Source of the DNA: an uncultured Micrococcales bacterium
GTDB lineage: Bacteria; Actinomycetota; Actinomycetes; Actinomycetales; Microbacteriaceae
NCBI GenBank assembly: GCA_903824455.1
Contig: CAIJWY010000027.1
Coordinates: forward strand, 1-7,868
Reading direction: 5' to 3'
DNA length: 7,868 nucleotides
Of the stretch, positions 1 to 5,415 are shown piece by piece (position 1 is the stretch's first letter; each line of letters begins with the position of its first letter). The translations under genes and the position numbers were made by a program. The notes under the pieces were generated by a model. That model saw only the letters and a program-made list of their open reading frames with translations, ran no database searches and was not told the origin of the DNA.

Positions 1-810
1 CAGTTGCCCCTCGGTCAAAACGAACGGAAGCTGTTTATCGAATCTGGTCAGGACACCATCGGCGGCGGCCACGCGTGGAGTTGAATTTTGATGAGCGTTT
101 TCGGCACGGCGTTTCAACAACCAAGCCTGCAGAACAAATGCTTCGTGAACCCGAAGGGTGTCGCGGGCGGCTTGCCACTCGGCGGAAATCTTTGGAACAT
201 GGATTTGACGAATCGCCGCATCTAGCGAAAGCAGACCTTCCGATTTCACAACCTTTGCCGGTAGCTCGTCGGGGATTTCTAAGAGGGTATCGAGAACCAC
301 GCCAATCGCCCGGCCGATAGCCCAGGTGGTTGCCGATGATGATGCGGGGTATATCGGTATCGGCAAATCGGCCCAAGCCTTGGCGGCTTCGCCGGTGAGT
401 TCCTCTTCGAAAAGTTCATAGTCTGGGTGAGCGAGTTGAATCTTGTTTTGAAACAACGAGGTCTTTCCGGCAAAAAGCCCTCGAACTCCAGGTTTCAAAT
501 CTTTTTGTCGCCAACCCTGATTGAAGAAACTCAAACTCATCGACGCATACCCGTCGGTGATTCGAACATCCAAAATAGACCCTTTGCGACCGGTCATAAA
601 CCGTTCCCGAACCTCTTGAATCTCGGCCACCACGGTAACCGATTCGCCAATTGGCAGATCGCTGATTGAGGTGAGCTCTCCCCTAGACGAATAGCGCCGC
701 GGGTAGTGCTGCAGCAGATCGGCAACCGTTTTCAGGCCGAGATGTTTGGCGAATGCCTTAGCCGTGCGGTCGCCGAGAAGGCGATCTAACGGAGTAAGTG
801 GCAAAAGCAT
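1..810 (-). CDS. recG: ATP-dependent DNA helicase RecG, N-terminal part (runs off left edge)
   Basis: RecG is a superfamily 2 helicase that remodels stalled replication forks and branch-migrates Holliday junctions. Only the first 270 codons are here, read from the minus strand without a stop; a full protein is about 700 residues or more. Visible parts: a helix-hairpin-helix-like start (LGLKTVADLLQHYPRRY, about 25-40), an OB-fold wedge domain (about 45-135, with QLAHPDYE at 125-132), a PIYPA motif (152-156), and LPFVLTEGQ (261-269), the Q-motif entry to the helicase core. Walker A and the DEAH-type box lie beyond the edge. The start is fixed by an in-frame TGA only two codons upstream of the ATG at 810. 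No Shine-Dalgarno is seen before it. The gene is divergent from rsmD, with start codons 6-15 bases apart. Family assignment is firm; completeness cannot be judged. Confidence 0.93.
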   Translation of the reverse strand, partial: MLLPLTPLDRLLGDRTAKAFAKHLGLKTVADLLQHYPRRYSSRGELTSISDLPIGESVTVVAEIQEVRERFMTGRKGSILDVRITDGYASMSLSFFNQGWRQKDLKPGVRGLFAGKTSLFQNKIQLAHPDYELFEEELTGEAAKAWADLPIPIYPASSSATTWAIGRAIGVVLDTLLEIPDELPAKVVKSEGLLSLDAAIRQIHVPKISAEWQAARDTLRVHEAFVLQAWLLKRRAENAHQNSTPRVAAADGVLTRFDKQLPFVLTEGQL

Positions 811-825
811 GATTCAATGCTAAGC

Positions 826-1392
826 ATGACCCGTATCATCTCAGGGCTAGCCGGCTCACTAAAACTGACCAGCCCAGCCAAAGCTACCCGCCCAACTTCC
901 GATCGAATTCGCGAGAGCATCTTTTCTCGATTGGAGTCTCGCTCGGTAATTGATGGTGCAAGGGTTCTCGATCTTTACGCCGGAACCGGTGCGCTGGCCC
1001 TTGAAGCCGCTAGCCGAGGAGCTGCGCTCACCTGGATGGTTGAGCGTGACGGCAAGGCAGCAGCGGTTTGCGTTGCCAATTTGAAGATTGTAGCCAAGGC
1101 GCTTTTGAAGGAAGAAGTTGAATTCGACGGCAAGGTTGTGAATAAGTCGGTTTCTTCTTTTTTGGCAACTCCTGGCGAAATTGATTTCAACCTGGTGTTC
1201 ATCGATCCGCCCTATGAAATCACCAATGACGAAATCATCGCAGATTTGGATGCATTGAAAGAATTCTTGAAAGACGCCACGGTGGTGGTGGAGCGTTCGA
1301 GTAGAACCGATGCTCCGAGTTGGCCAGCCGGTTACACGCTAGACGACGAGAAGTCGTATGGCGATACTGTTGTTTACTGGCTCAGCGCCTAG
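826..1392 (+). CDS. rsmD: 16S rRNA (guanine(966)-N(2))-methyltransferase RsmD
   Basis: This SAM-dependent methyltransferase modifies G966 of 16S rRNA during 30S assembly. The 188-residue product has the usual RsmD length and order: MTRIISGLAG at the N-terminus, TRPTSDRIRESIFSRL (21-36), the SAM-binding loop DLYAGTGALALE (49-60), an acidic ribose-contact region VERD (72-75), the catalytic NLVFIDPPYE (122-131, DPPY at 127-130), and the closing SYGDTVVYW. The ATG at 826 is preferred over the in-frame ATG at 817 because family members begin directly with M-T-R-I-I. Neither start has a Shine-Dalgarno at normal distance; a GGAG at 791 is too far away. The 3' end overlaps the gltA stop tail to tail by four bases. 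In many bacteria rsmD is followed by coaD on the same strand; here it is not. Confidence 0.94.
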   Translation: MTRIISGLAGSLKLTSPAKATRPTSDRIRESIFSRLESRSVIDGARVLDLYAGTGALALEAASRGAALTWMVERDGKAAAVCVANLKIVAKALLKEEVEFDGKVVNKSVSSFLATPGEIDFNLVFIDPPYEITNDEIIADLDALKEFLKDATVVVERSSRTDAPSWPAGYTLDDEKSYGDTVVYWLSA

Positions 1393-2660
1393 ATGTGACG
1401 TTCGGCAGGGCCGGTGTACAACTGCTGAGGGCGACCGATCTTGGTGGCTGGGTCGAGGTTCAGCTCACGCCAGTGTGCAATCCAACCGGGTAGACGACCT
1501 AAAGCGAATAGCACGGTAAACATGCGCGGTGGGAAACCCATGGCCTTGTAAATAACGCCGGTGTAGAAATCAACGTTCGGATAAAGCTTGCGCTCGGTGA
1601 AGTAATCATCCGAAAGCGCTGCCGCTTCCAATTCTTTAGCAATGTCGAGAAGCGGATCGCTTACCCCTAGTTCGGCAAGCACCCGATCTGCGGTGGCTTT
1701 CACGATCTTGGCGCGAGGGTCGAAGCTCTTGTAAACACGGTGACCAAATCCCATAAGGCGGATTCCGTCTTCCTTGTTCTTCACTCGTTCAACGTATTGC
1801 TGAACCGAATCTCCAGAGTCACGAATGCCCGTGAGCATTTCAAGAACGGCTTCGTTGGCTCCGCCGTGAAGCGGGCCAAACAGAGCGTTTACTCCAGCCG
1901 AGATTGAAGCGAATAGGTTGGCTTGGCTTGAACCGACCAGACGCACGGTTGACGTGGAGCAGTTCTGCTCGTGATCGGCGTGCAAGATAAAGAGGGTGTC
2001 TAGAGCCTTTACGATCACAGGGTTTTGGGTGTATTCCTCGGCCATTGTGCCAAAGGTTAGGCGAAGGAAGTTTTCGACCATGCTTAACGAGTTGTCTGGG
2101 TAAAGCAGCGCCTGGCCCTGTGAGTTCTTGTGAGCGTAAGCCGCTAAAACCGGCATCTTTGCTAGAAGTCGAACGGTTGAAAGTTCAACCTGCTCCTGAT
2201 CGTGAATGTCTAGGGAGTCTTGGTAGAAAGTAGAAAGTGCCGAAACTCCAGCAGCCAAAACCGGCATCGGATGCGCGTTGGTTGGCATTGCATGAAAAAG
2301 ATTCTTGAGATCTTCGTGGATCAGAGTGTGGCGGCGAATTCGGTCGTCGAATGAAGCAAATTCGGCAGCGCTTGGAAGATTACCGTAAATCAAAAGGTAG
2401 GCGACCTCTAGGAAGCTTTTTCCGCTAGCAAGTTGCTCGATTGGGTAACCGCGGTAGCGCAGGATGCCTTGCTCTCCATCGATAAAAGTAATAGCCGAGC
2501 TGGTGGCTGCGGTGTTAACAAAACCCTGATCGAACGAGTTATATCCGGTTGAAGCATGAAGTTTCGAGAAGTCGATAACACTGGCGCCGTCAACAGCCGA
2601 AATCACTGGAAACTCGGTTGAGCCTCCAGGATAGTTGAGCGTGACTTTTTCGTCTGACAA
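1389..2660 (-). CDS. gltA: Citrate synthase (type II, hexameric-type family)
   Basis: This enzyme condenses acetyl-CoA and oxaloacetate to citrate, the first step of the TCA cycle, in the cytoplasm. The 423 residues match the usual length of bacterial GltA. All signature regions are intact: the N-terminal beta domain with ITFIDGEQGILRYRGYPI (57-74), HADHEQNCSTSTVR (227-240), GPLHGGANEA with catalytic H265, GFGHRVYK with H307, and NVDFYTG with catalytic D364. Those three correspond to E. coli H264, H305 and D362. The start is a TTG at 2658-2660, supported by AGGGAG seven bases upstream; no ATG gives a better fit. The gene follows dapC by 21 bases and is probably the last gene of the mshB-fdxA-dapC-gltA transcript. 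Its stop codon overlaps that of rsmD. A separate gltA promoter inside dapC cannot be excluded. Confidence 0.97.
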   Translation of the reverse strand: MSDEKVTLNYPGGSTEFPVISAVDGASVIDFSKLHASTGYNSFDQGFVNTAATSSAITFIDGEQGILRYRGYPIEQLASGKSFLEVAYLLIYGNLPSAAEFASFDDRIRRHTLIHEDLKNLFHAMPTNAHPMPVLAAGVSALSTFYQDSLDIHDQEQVELSTVRLLAKMPVLAAYAHKNSQGQALLYPDNSLSMVENFLRLTFGTMAEEYTQNPVIVKALDTLFILHADHEQNCSTSTVRLVGSSQANLFASISAGVNALFGPLHGGANEAVLEMLTGIRDSGDSVQQYVERVKNKEDGIRLMGFGHRVYKSFDPRAKIVKATADRVLAELGVSDPLLDIAKELEAAALSDDYFTERKLYPNVDFYTGVIYKAMGFPPRMFTVLFALGRLPGWIAHWRELNLDPATKIGRPQQLYTGPAERHI

Positions 2661-2667
2661 CTTTTTT

Positions 2668-2673
2668 CTCCCT
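2668..2673 (-). promoter_or_regulatory. Ribosome binding site of gltA (decides TTG start)
   Basis: On the minus strand AGGGAG lies seven bases before the TTG at 2660-2658. This is the strongest Shine-Dalgarno in the short dapC-gltA gap and supports reading the TTG, rather than a downstream codon, as the initiator. Confidence 0.75.
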
Positions 2674-2681
2674 GTTTTCTT

Positions 2682-3794
2682 CTACGTCAAGCCTATGGCA
2701 TCGCGCAGGCGACGCGAACCTTCGGAAATGTCGGCATCGGTTGCCGTGATTGAGAAGCGAACGTATTCGCTGGCACCAAGAACATAGAAATCGCCAGGGG
2801 CCACAACAATTCCCAGCTCAGCCATCCGGTCAACGGTTTTCCAGCAGTCTTCGCCGAGAGTTGCCCAAAGATATAGGCCGGCTTCACTATCGGAAACTTC
2901 AAAGCCGTAGTCGGAAATCGCAGCCAGTAATTCCTCGCGGCGAGCGCGATAGATGGCCTTCTGCGCTGCCACGTGCTGCTCATCACCGAGCGCTGCAATC
3001 ATCGCCTTCTGCGCCGGCTCAGGGGTGTTTAACCCGGAGTGCATGCGCAGGTTGACTAGACCCTGAATTAGCTCGGCTGAACCGGCTGCAAAGGCTGCCC
3101 GGTAGCCGGCCATATTGCTCTGCTTAGAAAGTGAGTAAACCGCTAAAACGCCATCGGTGGTTGAACCGCAAACTTCGGGGTCCAAAATGCACGGGGTGGT
3201 TTTGCCTTCCCAAGCTCCCCAACCCAGTTCGGCATAGCATTCGTCTGATGCCACCAAAGCTCCAAGTTCGCGCCCGCGGTCTACTGCGGCTCGCATTTCA
3301 GCTTTGGATAACACTCGTCCATCAGGGTTTCCCGGTGAATTCAGCCAAATGAGTTTGGTGTTTGAAGGCCACTTGGCCGGGTCGTCCTCAGAAACAATTT
3401 CAGCCCCACAAAGAGCCGCACCAACCACATACGCGGTGTAGGCAACGGCTGGCTGAATCACCACGTCACCCGGGCCAAGCCCCATCAGCAGTGGCAGCCA
3501 GCTGATCAGCTCCTTGGAACCGATGGTTGGCATTACCTGAGAGACTTCTAAACCGGAAACACCGCGACGACGCTCAAACCATGAAACGACTGCTGAACGA
3601 AATTCCAAAGAACCGGCGGTTGACGGATAACCAGGTGAGTTAGACGCCGAGTCGAGCGCAGCTTGAATAACCTGCGGGGTTGGGTCTACCGGAGAGCCCA
3701 CCGAAAGGTCAATTTTTCCACCGTCATGTAACGCGGCCTTAGCCGAATAGGGCTTGAGGCTTTCCCAAGGATATTCCGGCAGGCGACTAAACAC
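2682..3794 (-). CDS. dapC: Succinyldiaminopimelate transaminase DapC (PLP aminotransferase)
   Basis: This is a fold-type I PLP-dependent aminotransferase. It is best read as DapC, which converts N-succinyl-2-amino-6-ketopimelate to N-succinyl-LL-diaminopimelate in the lysine/peptidoglycan pathway. The product has 370 residues, usual for the family. Visible landmarks are DLSVGSPVDPTP (29-40), PTIGSKELI (89-97), LNSPGNPDG (151-159, N156), ASDECYAE (182-189, D184 for the pyridine nitrogen, Y187), SLSKQSNMAGYR (221-232, Schiff-base K224 and phosphate-binding R232) and VRFSIT (345-350, carboxylate-binding R346). The start is taken as GTG at 3794, four bases after the fdxA stop. The frame stays open further upstream into fdxA, but that extension is not family-like. 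No Shine-Dalgarno is seen, so translational coupling to fdxA is likely. Substrate is inferred from family resemblance and from the conserved fdxA neighbour; a related aminotransferase specificity remains possible. Confidence 0.88.
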   Translation of the reverse strand: MFSRLPEYPWESLKPYSAKAALHDGGKIDLSVGSPVDPTPQVIQAALDSASNSPGYPSTAGSLEFRSAVVSWFERRRGVSGLEVSQVMPTIGSKELISWLPLLMGLGPGDVVIQPAVAYTAYVVGAALCGAEIVSEDDPAKWPSNTKLIWLNSPGNPDGRVLSKAEMRAAVDRGRELGALVASDECYAELGWGAWEGKTTPCILDPEVCGSTTDGVLAVYSLSKQSNMAGYRAAFAAGSAELIQGLVNLRMHSGLNTPEPAQKAMIAALGDEQHVAAQKAIYRARREELLAAISDYGFEVSDSEAGLYLWATLGEDCWKTVDRMAELGIVVAPGDFYVLGASEYVRFSITATDADISEGSRRLRDAIGLT

Positions 3795-3798
3795 TGGC

Positions 3799-4119
3799 TT
3801 AGGAGGCCTGAGGTGGCAGCACGGACACCACAGAGTGGTCGCCATCGACTTTACCCATTTTGGCAGCTCCGCCAGGTGAGCCAATTTCGTTGAAAAATTC
3901 AACGTTCGCTTTGTAGTATTCCGACCATTGCGATGGCAGATCGTCTTCGTAGTAAATGGCTTCTACCGGGCAAACCGGTTCGCAGGCGCCGCAGTCAACG
4001 CACTCGTCTGGGTGGATGTAAAGCATGCGGTCGCCCTCGTAAATGCAGTCGACCGGACACTCCTCGATGCAGGCTTTGTCCTTCACATCTACACACGGCA
4101 GAGCGATAACGTAGGTCAC
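3799..4119 (-). CDS. fdxA: Seven-iron ferredoxin (3Fe-4S/4Fe-4S), FdxA/FdxC type
   Basis: This is a small soluble electron carrier of 106 residues, typical of actinobacterial FdxA/FdxC. The N-terminal half holds eight cysteines in the bicluster pattern: C9, C17, C21, C25, then C40, C43, C46, C50. By alignment with Azotobacter ferredoxin I, whose numbering is one lower, C9, C17 and C50 would bind the 3Fe-4S cluster and C21, C40, C43 and C46 the 4Fe-4S cluster, leaving C25 free. PDECVDCGACEPVCP (37-51) is the diagnostic run. The C-terminal extension contains SQWSEYYKANVEFF, usual for this family. The GTG start at 4119 is supported by AAAGGAG five bases upstream. The gene sits between the MshB-like deacetylase (27-base gap) and dapC (4-base gap). 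Its electron partner is not shown by the sequence. Confidence 0.96.
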   Translation of the reverse strand: MTYVIALPCVDVKDKACIEECPVDCIYEGDRMLYIHPDECVDCGACEPVCPVEAIYYEDDLPSQWSEYYKANVEFFNEIGSPGGAAKMGKVDGDHSVVSVLPPQAS

Positions 4120-4124
4120 TGTTT

Positions 4125-4131
4125 CTCCTTT
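4125..4131 (-). promoter_or_regulatory. Ribosome binding site of fdxA (decides GTG start)
   Basis: On the minus strand AAAGGAG lies five bases before the GTG at 4119-4117. It is a near-perfect Shine-Dalgarno and fixes the ferredoxin start, which also gives the family-typical N-terminus MTYVIA. Confidence 0.85.
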
Positions 4132-4146
4132 GGGCTTTACTAAATT

Positions 4147-5277
4147 TTAACGGTGACCGGAAGCGTTTTTACGCCAGACACCAGGACGAATTCTTGGGAA
4201 CATGATTATCAGCACACAGCCGATAACCGAACCGTAGGCCCACCAATTCCCTGCCTCGTTGTTCAAAATCGCAATTGAACCGCCACTTTGACGCTGAGAA
4301 AGCCATAACAGGGTTCCCCAAAGGGTGAGAGTCATCAGATAAAGCGCCCCTCTCGAATTGCGCAGTAGTCGCAGAGCCACGGCCAATGACCAAACCATGG
4401 TCAGAGAAATCCAGAGACCGATTGGCCAGTGCTCTGGATTGGATGCCCGAATCGAATGCATCATGGTTCCTGCGATGGCGACCAAGACTCCAAGAGGCAA
4501 TGACCAGATGGCAATTAGTGCCGGCTTCAACCAGCGCAGCGGCCGGATCGATGACTTGCGTAAACGCTCTGGCTGGTCATAGCGAATTTCTTTGCCGGGA
4601 CTAATTGAGTAACTTTCGGCACCCACGGCGATCTGGCTGGCGTGGGCCGAAAGCGCAACTTTTTTCACCTGAGCCGACTTGGCATTCCCAATCGAAACAT
4701 CGGCTCGCTCACCCTTTTCAGCAATCACCCAAAACTCCGGTGCCTTGCGGCTGTTTTCCTTGGCAATTCGGCGCAGAGCCATCGCAGTTGCCTCGTGAGC
4801 CATGCGGTGATCCGGATGCCCAAAACCGCCTTTACGGTTATAGGTAACCACCGTGTCTGGCTTGAAATCCTTGATGACCGCGTAAATATCGTCGGCAACA
4901 ACAGTCACGTGAACGGCGGCTAGCGCAAGCTCATCAACTCGCTTGAGCTTGATTGGCTTACCGAAAGCGTTAATGCGGAATCCCGAATCTTGATAGGCGC
5001 GAGTTCCGGCGAATCGGTGGTGGCGAACTCCCAGCGCCTGCAGCGCATTTCTGAGTTCCCCGGTGCGGAATGCTCCCATGGAAGGCAGGTTTCCTTCGAG
5101 CGACTTCAGTTCCTCGAGCTTCATTCGTCCGCGTTCACCGCGAGTGAGAGTCAGCACCATGACCTCAACTTTGGAAGCAATGGCATCGGCGATCACATGC
5201 CCCGTAAAGAGGCTCTCATCATCCGGGTGTGCGTGCACAACCAAGAGTCGCTTTGCACTAAAGGTTGCTTTTGCCAT
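4147..5277 (-). CDS. mshB: PIG-L family deacetylase, MshB-like, fused to a C-terminal four-helix membrane domain
   Basis: The N-terminal half (about 1-240) is a zinc-dependent PIG-L/LmbE deacetylase closest to MshB. MshB removes acetate from GlcNAc-inositol in mycothiol synthesis. Motifs: RLLVVHAHPDDES (10-22) with likely zinc ligands H17 and D20 and general base D19; FRTGELRNALQALGV (70-84); QDSGF (96-100); and VVTYNRKGGFGHPDH (143-157) with H154 and zinc ligand H157. The C-terminal part (about 249-362) has four hydrophobic segments, near 251-275, 284-305, 311-328 and 345-362, ending in a basic tail. A membrane tail is absent from classical soluble MshB of about 300 residues. The ATG at 5277 is preferred: it puts AHPDDE at the family position and has AAGG eight bases upstream. 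The open frame before it (to 5352) is basic and unlike the family. It is the likely first gene of the fdxA-dapC-gltA transcript. Family is firm; exact substrate is inferred. Confidence 0.82.
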   Translation of the reverse strand: MAKATFSAKRLLVVHAHPDDESLFTGHVIADAIASKVEVMVLTLTRGERGRMKLEELKSLEGNLPSMGAFRTGELRNALQALGVRHHRFAGTRAYQDSGFRINAFGKPIKLKRVDELALAAVHVTVVADDIYAVIKDFKPDTVVTYNRKGGFGHPDHRMAHEATAMALRRIAKENSRKAPEFWVIAEKGERADVSIGNAKSAQVKKVALSAHASQIAVGAESYSISPGKEIRYDQPERLRKSSIRPLRWLKPALIAIWSLPLGVLVAIAGTMMHSIRASNPEHWPIGLWISLTMVWSLAVALRLLRNSRGALYLMTLTLWGTLLWLSQRQSGGSIAILNNEAGNWWAYGSVIGCVLIIMFPRIRPGVWRKNASGHR

Positions 5278-5313
5278 AGATACAACCTTACTTACTCGAA
5301 CTAGAACTTTGGG

Positions 5314-5344
5314 TTTGTTGAAATTGCGCTTGAGATTTGTTGAA
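5314..5344. repeat. 9-bp direct repeat TTTGTTGAA at a 22-bp period
   Basis: TTTGTTGAA occurs at 5314-5322 and again at 5336-5344; each copy is followed after two bases by TG. The 22-bp period equals about two DNA turns, so both copies would face the same side of the helix. That spacing suits tandem binding of a regulator near the mshB-like promoter. The repeat is exact, but no binding protein is known from the sequence and chance cannot be excluded for nine bases. Confidence 0.45.
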
Positions 5345-5403
5345 GATGACAAAAGAAATCGAATTTATCTGGTAAAAAGTGATTAGACCCGTTTCTACTA
5401 GGC

Positions 5404-5411
5404 AAGGGGAG
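5404..5411 (+). promoter_or_regulatory. Ribosome binding site of the large membrane protein gene
   Basis: AAGGGGAG ends four bases before the ATG at 5416. An in-frame TGA at 5380-5382, with no alternative start between, makes this ATG the only reasonable initiator. Confidence 0.8.
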
Positions 5412-5415
5412 CCAA

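Larger units (their letters stand above)
5278..5415. promoter_or_regulatory. Divergent intergenic region between mshB-like gene and large membrane protein gene
   Basis: This 138-base gap separates two outward-reading genes, so it should hold promoters for both. It is the only intergenic stretch of any length in the window and is visibly richer in A and T than its surroundings. I could not pick out convincing -35/-10 pairs in either direction. The best plus-strand candidate, TTGAAG at 5340 with TTTATC at 5364, is weak. A direct repeat is listed separately. Regulation is therefore inferred from layout only. Confidence 0.5.

Noticed and set aside
35..473. Overlapping open frames on both strands (35-376 minus, 75-320 plus, 279-473 minus)
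   Set aside because: They lie wholly inside recG, whose own frame gives a clear RecG N-terminus; their products are rich in Arg, Ser and Pro with no domain, as expected of shadow frames.
1343..1357. Hairpin ACGAC-GAGAA-GTCGT, considered as a gltA or rsmD terminator
   Set aside because: The stem is only five base pairs, has no T-run on either strand and lies inside the rsmD coding sequence.
3795..3902. N-terminal extension of the dapC frame back to an ATG at 3902
   Set aside because: It overlaps the fdxA 3' end in another frame, and its residues do not resemble the start of DapC proteins. The GTG at 3794 gives a family-typical N-terminus.
5278..5352. N-terminal extension of the MshB-like frame to an ATG at 5352
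   Set aside because: It would place the AHPDDE motif about 25 residues too deep, consists of basic non-family sequence and lacks a ribosome site; the ATG at 5277 fits better.
5340..5369. Possible sigma-70-type promoter TTGAAG-18-TTTATC for the membrane protein gene
   Set aside because: Only about 4/6 and 3/6 matches to consensus in an AT-rich region; too weak to annotate as a promoter.
4358..5386. Several plus-strand open frames between 4358 and 5386
   Set aside because: All are antisense to the MshB-like gene or its 5' flank, mutually overlapping and without recognisable motifs.
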